64,000 bases of DNA, taken from Promethearchaeota archaeon (GTDB lineage Archaea > Asgardarchaeota > Lokiarchaeia > Sigynarchaeales > SOKP01). Positions 27,421 to 36,905 of this stretch are shown here, one piece after another. The notes below the pieces were generated by a model. The model had not been told where the DNA came from. It saw only the letters and a list, made by a program, of their open reading frames with translations, and ran no database searches. The position numbers and the translations under genes were made by a program. Each line of letters begins with the position of its first letter. The stretch's first letter is position 1. Location of the stretch: assembly GCA_019058515.1 (NCBI GenBank), contig JAHPYY010000159.1:27439-91438 (forward strand), read 5' to 3'.

Positions 27421-30096
27421 TTATGTTTTAGGGATAGGGAGAGTAAAATAGACTGTAGAACCCTTGTTTCTTCCCTCAGACTCCACCCAAAGTTCTCCAC
27501 CGTGTAAATCAACAATCATTTTAGAAATATATAATCCCAATCCCGACCCTTCTGTGATTATATCGTATCCCTGCCCAAATCGTTCGATTTTCCCAAACTG
27601 TTGGAATAGGTAGCTCTTCTCGCCTTCATTGAACCCAATGCCACTATCTTTAATTGAAGTAATAATAAAATCGTCTTTAATTACCGTTTTAATGTTTATG
27701 TATCCTCCTGGAGGAGTGTATTTAAAAGCGTTAGATAAAAGGTTACTTACGACTGTGTGAATTTGTTCTTTTTCAAAAAAAGCTAGCAATTTTGGGGGAA
27801 TTTCTAAAGTTACTTGGTGTTTTCTTAACTCAGCAAAGCCTTTTAATTCGCTAACACATAACCTTATTAGAAAGGAGAGGTCCTCCTTGGACTTTTTTAA
27901 CCTTCTAGAACCAGATTCTAACTCTGAAGTTTTTAAAAAGTCACTCACAAGATCTTCGAGTCTTTCAGCTCCCGACAAAATTTCGTATAAGGTATCATTC
28001 ACATAAGGATCAAAGCTATCACCATAGAGCTCAATCAATAGTTGTGTGAATCCTTTAATTGAAATTAAAGGAGTTTTGAATTCATGGGAAGTCCTTCTTA
28101 TCAATTCTGATTTCAAATTGGTTAACTTTTTTAATTCTTCTTCGGCTTTTTTGCGTTCGGTAATATCTTCTCCCGAGCTTAAGGTTCCAATAATATTACC
28201 CTTTTCATCGCGCAGCAAGGTGTTATTCCAAGCAATTATTTTTTTCTTATGGTTCTTAGTTAAAATTGGTCCTTCAGCGTATTCGAAGGTTTTAAGTTTT
28301 CCTTTCATCAACTCTGCGAAAATATATGAAATATCGTCGCGTGTTTCTTTTGGTATACACATCTCAAACCAGTTTTTCCCTGTCAGTTCCCCTTCTTCGA
28401 ATTCTAATATCTCGTAACCCTTCTTGTTCATCAACGTTACATTTCCATTATGATCCAACGCAAGAATGATGACTCCCGCTAAATTCAAATACATTTCGGC
28501 TCTCTCGTGTTCAGCTTTTAATTTTTGGGTTGCAACCTTCCTTTCAGTGATATCGTGAAAAATTACCAATTTTGAGTACATGCCTTCTACATTTTTAATC
28601 GGGGTTGCGATAATTTCGTAATTTTTCTTGGTTATTGGACTATCCCATTCCCACCTAACAGAGCCTTCTTGATCGTGTTTTAGATTTTCACACCAAGGAC
28701 ACGGGCCTTCTAAATTTTGAAAGTACTCATAACATTTTTTGTTACCTACATGTCCAAAATCTAACTTAAGCGAAGGGTTTATGTATTCGATATCATACTC
28801 TTGATTCACAATATAAACTCCATCTTTCATTGAATTCAACATGTTAATGAGATTATCTCTTTCCTCTTTTACTTTTCTTTCAGATTCCTTTAATTTCAAC
28901 TCAGCTTTTTTCTGAGAGTTAATCTCTACAAGAATACCAAGGATCGAGTTAATTGAACCGTCTACATCATAGAGAGCTCTCACTGAAAGGTCTACCCAGA
29001 ATTCTTTCCCATCTTTTGTTAAATAACGCTTTTCAGTTCGATATGAATCAATTTCCCCACTAAGAAGCTTCCTCATCAATTCTTTACTACTTTTTATATC
29101 TTCGGGATGTGTTACCTCGAAAGGTGTTTTTTTTGCGAATTCTTCCAATGAATATCCTAACATTGATGCTGCTCTCTCATTGAATGTGATAAAGTTACCA
29201 TTAGGGTTAATAAGCGCTATGCCGTGCGAAGCATTATCAAATATGCCTTTAAAACGACTTTCACTAGCTATTAGTTTTTGTTCAGCTTGTTTACGCTCCG
29301 TAATATTCCTATTTATCGCAACAGCGCCAATAGAATTTCCTTCAGAATCTTTAATTATAGTTACATAGGAATCGATATTAAGAATCTTGCCGCTTTTATC
29401 CGGTTGTTCTACTTCGCCTCGCCAATAACCATTCTCAAAGAAAAATTCCAGAACTTCGGATTGTTCAATTTCAATGTATTTCATAGGAATTATTTCCATT
29501 ATATTCTTTCCAATAACTTCTGTTTCCTCCCACCCGTAAATCTTCTCAGCACCATTATTCCAACTGATGATATTAAACTCTAGATCAGTTGAAATTATCG
29601 CGTCGTTAACATGAGCTACAAGTATGCCTTTATATTTTAGTTCCTCCTCAGTTATTTTACGCTCAGTAATATCAATTAGAGTTATGAAATTCGCTGGTCG
29701 TTGATTGTAATTAATTGTTTTCGAATAGGTTTCTACCCATAAAACTTCACCTGTTTTTTTTATCCCGCGATATTGATAGCGATTAACCACATCTGTATCG
29801 CCCTTCTGTTTTTTAGTTGATTGTTCCAAGCAAAATTCCCTGTCGTCTGGGTGAATCGCTTTTAATAAGTCTTTTTCAGTCCAATTCATCATTTCTTCAA
29901 TTGTGTACCCCCAAATGTCTGCGTAGGCTTGATTAAGATACTGAATTTTATTGTCTTGGGCGATCCCAATTCCCATAAAGGACTGTTCTGCGATAGTCCT
30001 GAATCTTTCTTCTGATTCTGTTAGATCTTTGAGAAGTTTATCGTTCATGTCGAATTTAATAGAATCTACAGATTCTTCTCTATTTCTTTGCCCCAT
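27421..30096 (-). CDS. Cytosolic multi-PAS sensor histidine kinase
   Basis: An 891-residue soluble histidine kinase. Five PAS/PAC units precede the kinase, at about residues 22-145, 150-270, 277-395, 405-520 and 530-655, each closing with an ITERK-like PAC end. The fourth has a cysteine pair (GPCPWCENL). The HisKA phosphoacceptor is in RRTSHEFKTPLISIKGFTQL. The ATPase domain has VSNLLSNAFKYTPPGG (N box), KDSGIGFNEGEK (G1) and EGSGLGLYISKMIV (G2), and ends at the stop. No membrane span, receiver or output domain is present, so it senses internal cues and needs a separate response regulator. A Shine-Dalgarno-like GGAGT precedes the ATG. A related kinase lies 3.5 kb away. Confidence 0.92.
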   Translation of the reverse strand: MGQRNREESVDSIKFDMNDKLLKDLTESEERFRTIAEQSFMGIGIAQDNKIQYLNQAYADIWGYTIEEMMNWTEKDLLKAIHPDDREFCLEQSTKKQKGDTDVVNRYQYRGIKKTGEVLWVETYSKTINYNQRPANFITLIDITERKITEEELKYKGILVAHVNDAIISTDLEFNIISWNNGAEKIYGWEETEVIGKNIMEIIPMKYIEIEQSEVLEFFFENGYWRGEVEQPDKSGKILNIDSYVTIIKDSEGNSIGAVAINRNITERKQAEQKLIASESRFKGIFDNASHGIALINPNGNFITFNERAASMLGYSLEEFAKKTPFEVTHPEDIKSSKELMRKLLSGEIDSYRTEKRYLTKDGKEFWVDLSVRALYDVDGSINSILGILVEINSQKKAELKLKESERKVKEERDNLINMLNSMKDGVYIVNQEYDIEYINPSLKLDFGHVGNKKCYEYFQNLEGPCPWCENLKHDQEGSVRWEWDSPITKKNYEIIATPIKNVEGMYSKLVIFHDITERKVATQKLKAEHERAEMYLNLAGVIILALDHNGNVTLMNKKGYEILEFEEGELTGKNWFEMCIPKETRDDISYIFAELMKGKLKTFEYAEGPILTKNHKKKIIAWNNTLLRDEKGNIIGTLSSGEDITERKKAEEELKKLTNLKSELIRRTSHEFKTPLISIKGFTQLLIELYGDSFDPYVNDTLYEILSGAERLEDLVSDFLKTSELESGSRRLKKSKEDLSFLIRLCVSELKGFAELRKHQVTLEIPPKLLAFFEKEQIHTVVSNLLSNAFKYTPPGGYINIKTVIKDDFIITSIKDSGIGFNEGEKSYLFQQFGKIERFGQGYDIITEGSGLGLYISKMIVDLHGGELWVESEGRNKGSTVYFTLPIPKT

Positions 30097-30438
30097 TGTC
30101 TATTCAACTCCTTTAAAAAGTAGTTCAGAAAGGAAGGAAATTTCTAACGTTTAAATACATGATTTTTAGTAATAAAAAACTTACGCTTTACAAATTTTAA
30201 GTCGTCTGATCGTATATACTACAAATATGACTTCTCTTATATACATTTTCTCAGGTTAAATACATCAAAATCTAAAGATTAGAATTGATTGCCATCGACC
30301 TTTTAGATTTTTTCCCACTTCAATTCTACAATCAATTTTAATATAAAACTGAACGCTTTAGCAATTTTTGAATTTTATTTCGATTATGAAATCTAAACTC
30401 TTAAATTTGAATACAACGAGGATTAACTAGGATCGATA
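30097..30438. other. Divergent promoter region
   Basis: An AT-rich 342-base gap between the divergent multi-PAS kinase and ITPK-like genes. It has TATA-like tracts for both directions (a TTTAAATA-type motif near 30150 for the kinase). No reading frame, RNA gene or repeat was recognised. Confidence 0.45.
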
Positions 30439-31335
30439 ATGAATATTTTAATTTCCGCCAGAAGGAACCACGAGATAATTGGCAAGGTGTTGGATGATCT
30501 TCAGAATATGGAGGAATTTAATGCTATTCTTGTGGATCCTATGCACGATCATTTAGATTTAGAACAGCTTTCCACAACACATTCAAACATAGATGCAATG
30601 GTTGTAAAGGTTTGGAGCGACATTTCTATCGATTTACTATATTATGCAAAATTGTATCAGATTCCCACATTACATGATATCGATGCAGTGTTATTATGCA
30701 AAAATAAGTTGGCGATGGATCTTAAATTACGCAAGATTCTATTTGAAACGAAGGCAAATTTCCCTGACATTAAGCTCCCAAATTCGTGGATCTACTCTCT
30801 TAGAGAAACCGAGTTGTTTAAGAAGTGGGCTGTGAAACGGTTGCCAATTGTAATTAAAAGCCATTATCAGCATAATTTATTCATGAGATTCAATTTCTTA
30901 GCTCAAAAACCGAAGGAAATTGACAAGTTTCGTAAAATGTACGCAAATTTTTTATCCTATGATATGTATATCCAGAAATTTATTGAGTGCGATGGGATGG
31001 ACCGAAAGGTATATGTGATTGGAAATAAGGTCTTCGGTGTGAAAAGAGAAAACCCAATATATTTGTACCTTAAAAAAAAACCTAAAACAATCGATACAGC
31101 TGAAATAAAGCGATACGATTTTGAACTTACAGAGGAACTTGAGGAACTTGCGAGATACTTAGGCAAAGAGTTGAACCTGAAGCTATTTGGGTTTGATTTA
31201 GTTAAACCGTTGCACGAGGAGGGTTATTACTTGATTGATATCAACGATTTCCCAGGATTTAGAGGAGTTCCCGAAGCTGCAGAAGAGATAGTCCATTTAA
31301 TAAAGTTTTTTTTATCAAACCTTAAATCGACATAA
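30439..31335 (+). CDS. ITPK-like ATP-grasp kinase
   Basis: A 298-residue ATP-grasp protein with the ITPK (inositol-tetrakisphosphate 1-kinase) layout. The lid/hinge strand MYIQKFIECDGMDRKVYVIG matches the QxFxxHxxxxxKVYVVG pattern, followed by KRENPIYL. LNLKLFGFDLVKP and the metal-binding tail YLIDINDFPGFRGVPEAAEE follow, nearly the eukaryotic DINxFPGYxGV signature. Upstream VVKVWSDIS and LHDIDAVLLCKNKLAMDLKL are typical ATP-grasp pre-domain elements. It may phosphorylate an inositol phosphate; the ino1 gene lies 7 kb away. It ends 14 bases inside the convergent UppP gene. A RimK-type ligase with another substrate is the alternative. Confidence 0.7.
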   Translation: MNILISARRNHEIIGKVLDDLQNMEEFNAILVDPMHDHLDLEQLSTTHSNIDAMVVKVWSDISIDLLYYAKLYQIPTLHDIDAVLLCKNKLAMDLKLRKILFETKANFPDIKLPNSWIYSLRETELFKKWAVKRLPIVIKSHYQHNLFMRFNFLAQKPKEIDKFRKMYANFLSYDMYIQKFIECDGMDRKVYVIGNKVFGVKRENPIYLYLKKKPKTIDTAEIKRYDFELTEELEELARYLGKELNLKLFGFDLVKPLHEEGYYLIDINDFPGFRGVPEAAEEIVHLIKFFLSNLKST

Positions 31336-32173
31336 ACAGAAAGGGTGCTATTACCATAATTGCTATTAAGCCGTATATTATGCAAAAATAGCCAAATTGT
31401 ATTTTTCTGCTCAACCTTAGTAAAAATTCTATTGAGACTAATCCTACGAGGAAAGAAATAACTGTAATAAGGACAATTGTTGGCAGATCTAAAAATCCAA
31501 AGACCGATCCTTCCCCGAATAAAATGTCTACCGCTATAGACGCAAAAACCACTGGGACTGACATCAAAAAGCTTAGCTTAAGAGACTCTTGAGAATTGTA
31601 CTTCTGAAAAATCATGCTAGATACAGTTACGCCAGAGCGAGAAATTCCTGGCAATATAGATATTCCTTGGACGATCCCAGTTATTAAACTTTCTTTGTAT
31701 AGCCTTTTATTTGGGATATTTTGTAATTCTTTTTCCACAATTTCTTTGCGATATGATAATAGAATTACCCCTGTTATCACCAACAGAATAGATATTACCA
31801 AGGTAATAATATCTCCCTGTATTGGAAGAAATATACCTTTAAAGAACAATTTTAGGAAAAAGTAAAGCGGAACAGCGGATATTGCCGTACCAATAGTCGC
31901 AATAATAAGCCAATTTCTTTTTTTTTGTGTTAAGGTGCCCTCAGATCCGTTATTTCTTATTACAAGTGATTTGAGTACTACAAAGTAGTCGGATCGAAAC
32001 CTAAACATAGCTGCCAATGCTGTTCCAAAGTGTAACCATATCGATAAACTGAATGCGTCGCTAGCAGAAATTCCGAAAATTGTTATCGAAATAATCATTA
32101 CTTGACCAGATGAGGAAATTGGGAGCCATTCAACGATTCCCTGTAAAATAGCAATGATTATATATTCAAACAT
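31322..32173 (-). CDS. uppP: Undecaprenyl-diphosphatase-like (UppP/BacA)
   Basis: An integral membrane phosphatase of about 283 residues and eight helices. Motif one is LQGIVEWLPISSSGQVMII: the catalytic Glu and SSSG are kept, but the usual His after SSSG is Gln. Motif two is LPGISRSGVTVSSM with the conserved Arg. In archaea this family is thought to dephosphorylate polyprenyl (dolichyl-type) pyrophosphates or related lipid phosphates at the cytoplasmic membrane. The ATG at 32173 is preferred; an upstream TTG would add five residues. It lies 31 bases downstream of the phosphatase gene on the same strand, so the two could form a dephosphorylation pair for lipid carriers. Confidence 0.85.
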   Translation of the reverse strand: MFEYIIIAILQGIVEWLPISSSGQVMIISITIFGISASDAFSLSIWLHFGTALAAMFRFRSDYFVVLKSLVIRNNGSEGTLTQKKRNWLIIATIGTAISAVPLYFFLKLFFKGIFLPIQGDIITLVISILLVITGVILLSYRKEIVEKELQNIPNKRLYKESLITGIVQGISILPGISRSGVTVSSMIFQKYNSQESLKLSFLMSVPVVFASIAVDILFGEGSVFGFLDLPTIVLITVISFLVGLVSIEFLLRLSRKIQFGYFCIIYGLIAIMVIAPFLFMSI

Positions 32174-32204
32174 GAGATTACGATGCAAATTCTATGCGTT
32201 TTAT

Positions 32205-32696
32205 TTATTCTGAAAATTGTCTTAAGCCTTTGTTCAGGTAATATTTAATTTCCTCGCGCGCTCTACGAAAACCTTCAGTATCTTTCATTGAAGGGTCTTC
32301 AATGTCACCAAACTCACCCGCAAACTCTTTTAAGGTTAGTACCGTTTTGGAATTACTCGAACAGTGTTTTAATATGTCATTTTTATGTTGTTCTGTTAGA
32401 GTTATTATTAGGTCAGCTGCATCTATTACCTCGGGGTATTTTTTAAGATCTTTTGAAACTACGCTGGTAGATAGGGCAATCCCCTCTTCTGCCATAACGA
32501 TTTTAGCATCCTGCGAAATTAACATCCCGTCCCTTGCGTGAGGTGCAATTCCACCAGTGTCAAGTTTCACAGTTAATCCTTGTCTTTTAAAAAAGTCATC
32601 AAGATAGCCTTCCACAATTCGACTCCGAGCTACATTAACGCTACACACTATCAATATTGATTTGAATGGAAAATTAAACTTGTTAAATGTCTCCAT
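32205..32696 (-). CDS. Low-molecular-weight phosphotyrosine-type phosphatase
   Basis: A 163-residue LMW-PTP fold protein. The phosphate-binding loop is VCSVNVARSR, keeping the CX5R frame with C18 and R24, though the usual Gly-Asn-x-Cys is altered to Val-Asn-Val-Ala. The general-acid loop is GDIEDPSMKD. It may remove phosphate from tyrosine or arginine residues, or from a small molecule; arsenate reductase activity is another role of this fold. The altered P-loop makes substrate assignment uncertain. It is followed on the same strand by UppP. Confidence 0.8.
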   Translation of the reverse strand: METFNKFNFPFKSILIVCSVNVARSRIVEGYLDDFFKRQGLTVKLDTGGIAPHARDGMLISQDAKIVMAEEGIALSTSVVSKDLKKYPEVIDAADLIITLTEQHKNDILKHCSSNSKTVLTLKEFAGEFGDIEDPSMKDTEGFRRAREEIKYYLNKGLRQFSE

Positions 32697-32805
32697 CGTC
32701 TGAATACTGAAAAAAAGCGATAATGTGATAAAAAATGAAGATTAGCTTTAAAAGATTCAGCTCAAGGATAAACGAGAAATTTTTGCTCGTTTTTTGTCAG
32801 ATTAT

Positions 32806-33462
32806 TCATAGTTTAGCAAAATTAATTTTCTTCGTATCAATCATAAAATTTATTGAGTTTTCAACATTATTTTCGGGGATATCAATGCCTTTTGTCAAAT
32901 CTAAGAGAAAAACTACTTCAAAACCAGCTTTTCGGCCATCAACTGCCGTGTAAAAACAACAATAATCGAGAGCTAGCCCACATACAAATACTCTATTTAT
33001 CTTTAAAGTGTTTAAATATCCAGTTAATCCTGTATCAGTTTTTCTATCGTTCTCTTTAAATGCGGAGTAACTATCAATATCCGGATTCATACCCTTTCGA
33101 ATAATAGCTTTTACGACATTCGTGTTCAAATCTTTGTGAAATTCCGCTCCTTGTGTACCTTGAACGCAATGATCAGGCCACAACACGGGACCAATTGCCC
33201 CAGTTTGATATCTATCTCCAGGTTCTTTGTCTGGGTGATTGCTAGCAAACGATAAATGAGATTTAGGGTGCCAATCTTGCGTTAACACGACAATTCCACC
33301 GTTTTCATTGAATTGTTGACTTACTCGGTTTATTCCAGGAATTATTAAATTCCCTCCTTCCACAGCTAATGCTCCTCCGGGAATAAAGTCGTTTTGAACA
33401 TCAACGATTATTAACGCATCTTTTTTTGTGATAACAACATTTTCCTCGTAAGGTACATTCAT
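32806..33462 (-). CDS. pncA: Nicotinamidase/pyrazinamidase
   Basis: A 218-residue cysteine hydrolase of the isochorismatase fold that deamidates nicotinamide to nicotinate for NAD recycling. The catalytic triad is visible: D21 (IIVDVQNDFIPGG), K123 (IRKGMNPDIDSYSAF) and C168 (VCGLALDYCCFYTAVD). The metal site is D63, H65 and H69 (QDWHPKSHLSF), with a further His in HPDKEPG and HCV. Length and motif spacing match PncA well. It stands upstream of the LMW-PTP gene on the same strand (109-base gap), so shared transcription is possible but not required. Confidence 0.92.
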   Translation of the reverse strand: MNVPYEENVVITKKDALIIVDVQNDFIPGGALAVEGGNLIIPGINRVSQQFNENGGIVVLTQDWHPKSHLSFASNHPDKEPGDRYQTGAIGPVLWPDHCVQGTQGAEFHKDLNTNVVKAIIRKGMNPDIDSYSAFKENDRKTDTGLTGYLNTLKINRVFVCGLALDYCCFYTAVDGRKAGFEVVFLLDLTKGIDIPENNVENSINFMIDTKKINFAKL

Positions 33463-33595
33463 AATTTTTCGAAATTAAGGTTTATTTTTTGATCTTTTAC
33501 TAAAGGAGAAATCCTTAGTATCAAAAATATTATTACTGTTGAAATAGGTAATTGTGGTATATAAGCTTTAAGAATGGATTTTATAATACTCTTTT

Positions 33596-36349
33596 CTATT
33601 TTAGGATTTGGATAATAAAAGTAGATCCCTTATTCCTTCCTTCGGATTCCACCCAAATCCGACCGTTATGCATTTCTACTATTTTTTTCGAAATATATAA
33701 CCCTAAACCGCTTCCTTCTGTGTTAAGGTTTAATCCATTTCCATATCGTTCAATTTTTCCAAACTTTTTGAATAATATTTGTTTTTCACTTTCTGTAAAG
33801 CCGATTCCCGTGTCAGAAATTGAAAATTCAACTAAAATGCCTCTATCTTTGATCAGTACGGAAATGGTCCCATGTGGAAGCGTATATTTTATTGAGTTTA
33901 GCAAAATATTCGAAATTACTTGTTTAAATCGCAATTCGTCTACTTTGGCGTAACAAATACCTTCAGAATCGAAATTAATTATAATATCTCTTTCGGATGC
34001 GAAGAATATCATGTCATCAATTACTTCTAACGCTAATCTCGTGACATCGATGTCTTTTAAATTCATCGATAACGCTCTATTGTCGATTTTAGATACATCA
34101 ACGAGATCGTCAACTAATGACCTAAGTCTTTTGCCACCTCGCTCCACTACATCAATTAAAGATTTTACTTTCTCGCTATATTGCCCTGCGTAGACTTCCT
34201 TTATGAGATCCGCCGCTCCGCAAATTGATACTAAAGGTGTTCTTAGTTCGTGGGTTATTCTAGTAAGAAAATCCTGTCGCATCTTCTCCAATTCCATTAA
34301 TCTTTCGTTTTTCTTTAGGATAATTTGCTCAGCTTTCTTCTTCTCGGTAATATCTCGTATATATGCCGAGTAGCCGTTTGGATTACCTTCGCTGTCGTAA
34401 TTTAACGACATCTTAACGCTTATGGGAACAATAACACCATCTTTTCTAACAAATTCTTCTTCAAATTCGTCTGAAATACTGCGTTCTTTTACTTGTTCAT
34501 TGATTATTCTATGTTCATTCTCGTGCCACATGGAAGGGACAAGTTCTCGAGAGGTGAGACTTTTTAATTCATTTAACGAATATCCTGTGAGGTTCATAAA
34601 CGCTTCATTACAATCAAGTATGTTAGCTTTTAAGTCTGTTAAAACAATCCCGTCGACAAAATGATCGTAAAGGTTTTTGTATTTTTCCTCAGACTCTTTT
34701 AACTTCAGTCCCGCTTGAGTTTTTTCAGTTACATCAATTATTGTTGTTAAAATTCCAATTCCATTTTTATAAGCAAGACCTCTCGAATAATTATCAATTA
34801 TTTTAATCTCCTTAGTCCTAGTCAATCCACGGAATTGGTAGTGACTAATCTCAGGTATTCCTAATAGTTTATTTTTCTCTCTCCTTAATACCAGCTCTCT
34901 ATCTCCGGGATGAATTATCTTCGAATATTCTAATGTTTCCCAACTCGTCATCTCTTCGGGGGTATAACCAAAAATTTTCGCAAATTGCTTATTAACATAA
35001 TCGAATTTATAGTTATGTAAGATTGCTATACCCATTAACGATTGCTCGGCGAGATTTCTAAATTTTAATTCGGATCCTACTAAATCTTTCTCTGCTTTTA
35101 TTCGAGCTGTTATATCTTCTCCTGAATAAAGTACACCGCTGATTTTTCCTAATTTATCCGATATTATCGCATTCTCCCAAGAAATTTGCCTAATTTCCCC
35201 GTTTTTCGTTATAATTGGATATACATATTTTCCTTTCTTTCTATGTTTTTTACCTATATATTTGTTAAATTCGTTGTACATTTGTACTCTATCTTCATAA
35301 GGAAGGCATGTTTCAAACCAATTCTTTCCCAATAGCTCTCCTTCGTCGTATCCAAGAATTTCACATCCTTTTGAATTTAGTAAGGTAATCTTGCCGTCCA
35401 TATTCAATCCAACCAAAATTACTCTCGCAGAATCTATGTATAGATCTATTCTTTCTTTTTCTTCCTTAAGTAGGAGTTGTGTTTGTTTTAACTCGGTAAT
35501 ATCTTGAAAAATAATTTGAATAAATTTTTTATCGTAGATCTCGATTAACCGTCCCCTAATATAGAAGTACCAAGTTTCGTTTTTAAAATCCCTAGCAATA
35601 ATTTCTTTTGGCTCTATTTTAGAGCTTAATCTGATCTCTTTGAGTAATTCTTCCGATAATTGAGATGGATTTTCAATTTTTAATGTTTTCAGTAAAAAGC
35701 TTAGGGGTTTCGACTTTAATTCTGCCTTTTTTAGTCCGGAAATTTCTTCTATTTTTAGGTTGCAGTCTAAAATAATTCCGTTAGAATTTAGTACCGCCAC
35801 AGAAAAACACGCTTTTTCGAATAGAACTTGGTAACGGAGTTGTATCTCTAGGAGTAATTTTTTAGACTCTTCATGTTCAGTAATATTCCTTATCAGTGCC
35901 CACATACCAATAACATCCTCATTAGGATCCCTTATTGCCCAGGTGGTAACCGATGTGTGTATTAAGGAACCATCTTTTTTAATGTATTCAATTTCGTATT
36001 CTTTAGACTCTCTTTTCTTTTCTAAGATTTCTTCAATGATTTCTGTTTCAAGATCTTCCCATAGTGGTCGAGTCAGCTCTGTGTAATGCATTTTTAACAG
36101 TTCGCTCTCGCTATATCCAACCATCTCTCGAAACGCTCGATTACAACTGATAATACATCCCAATTTATTCAAAATAACCACTCCGTCTCGGTTAGCATTG
36201 TACAAGTCTTTAATTATTGATTCCAAGATAACAGAAGGAGATAAGTCACTCTTTTCAACTTCATTAGCATCTTTCACAATTGAAACTGGAGTTTTAACTG
36301 TTAAATCGTCGTTACATTCCTTCTGTTTAACCTTCTCGAAAAGTTTCAT
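33596..36349 (-). CDS. Cytosolic multi-PAS sensor histidine kinase (second)
   Basis: A 917-residue soluble kinase with five PAS units, the last four closing with ITE/ITA-type PAC ends. Repeated elements such as ILGYDEGELLGKNWFETC and AEQSLMGIAILHNYKFDYVN closely resemble PAS five and PAS one of the kinase at 27421-30096, pointing to a shared origin with domain shuffling. The HisKA site is FLTRITHELRTPLVSICGAA and the ATPase domain has ILLNSIKYTLPHG, ISDTGIGFTESEK and EGSGLGLYISKKIVEMHNG. No transmembrane segment, HAMP, receiver or effector domain is present, so it is an internal sensor with an unlinked response regulator. Confidence 0.92.
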   Translation of the reverse strand: MKLFEKVKQKECNDDLTVKTPVSIVKDANEVEKSDLSPSVILESIIKDLYNANRDGVVILNKLGCIISCNRAFREMVGYSESELLKMHYTELTRPLWEDLETEIIEEILEKKRESKEYEIEYIKKDGSLIHTSVTTWAIRDPNEDVIGMWALIRNITEHEESKKLLLEIQLRYQVLFEKACFSVAVLNSNGIILDCNLKIEEISGLKKAELKSKPLSFLLKTLKIENPSQLSEELLKEIRLSSKIEPKEIIARDFKNETWYFYIRGRLIEIYDKKFIQIIFQDITELKQTQLLLKEEKERIDLYIDSARVILVGLNMDGKITLLNSKGCEILGYDEGELLGKNWFETCLPYEDRVQMYNEFNKYIGKKHRKKGKYVYPIITKNGEIRQISWENAIISDKLGKISGVLYSGEDITARIKAEKDLVGSELKFRNLAEQSLMGIAILHNYKFDYVNKQFAKIFGYTPEEMTSWETLEYSKIIHPGDRELVLRREKNKLLGIPEISHYQFRGLTRTKEIKIIDNYSRGLAYKNGIGILTTIIDVTEKTQAGLKLKESEEKYKNLYDHFVDGIVLTDLKANILDCNEAFMNLTGYSLNELKSLTSRELVPSMWHENEHRIINEQVKERSISDEFEEEFVRKDGVIVPISVKMSLNYDSEGNPNGYSAYIRDITEKKKAEQIILKKNERLMELEKMRQDFLTRITHELRTPLVSICGAADLIKEVYAGQYSEKVKSLIDVVERGGKRLRSLVDDLVDVSKIDNRALSMNLKDIDVTRLALEVIDDMIFFASERDIIINFDSEGICYAKVDELRFKQVISNILLNSIKYTLPHGTISVLIKDRGILVEFSISDTGIGFTESEKQILFKKFGKIERYGNGLNLNTEGSGLGLYISKKIVEMHNGRIWVESEGRNKGSTFIIQILK

Positions 36350-36905
36350 GAAAAAACCAAATTTAACTAGTGGGCTGTTAAGAAAAAATGAAAATTAAAC
36401 TATTGTACGATACTCAAGTTTTAAAAGATTATATTATAATTATTATACCAATATTGTTTTACTAAAATGTATATTCATTTATACAGCAATATCAAATTTA
36501 AACTTCCGTTTAATGTATTATGTGAGGTATTTAATTACGAACATCCAGTAATCATTTAATTTAAATATAAATTCACTATTTCCTTGTCGTTATTGTTCTC
36601 TCAAACACTAATATAAATATATTCGATATAAATTTTAATATATTTTTTGTTTATTTTGAACTCTTTAAAGAGATTACCTATTATTATATAAATGATTATT
36701 CAACATTTATTATATTTTATTGTGGTATCAAAGTACCTCACGGAACGACAATTCAATTTGAGTTTTCCACTTTACTTTTAAAGGTTACTATAATAAAATG
36801 AAAACTTTGACTACTTGCCGTCTTAAAGTGTATTCCATGATTTTTGCGGCAAAATCATTTCTTGAGTGGAATTTGTTAAAAAAAGCTTTTAAAATTTTAT
36901 CTCTA
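36350..36905. other. Intergenic region, no gene seen
   Basis: A very AT-rich 556-base gap. It holds the upstream region of the second multi-PAS kinase (TTTAAATATAAA near 36555) and the downstream side of the interrupted methyltransferase gene. No plausible coding frame, RNA gene or repeat was seen. Confidence 0.45.
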
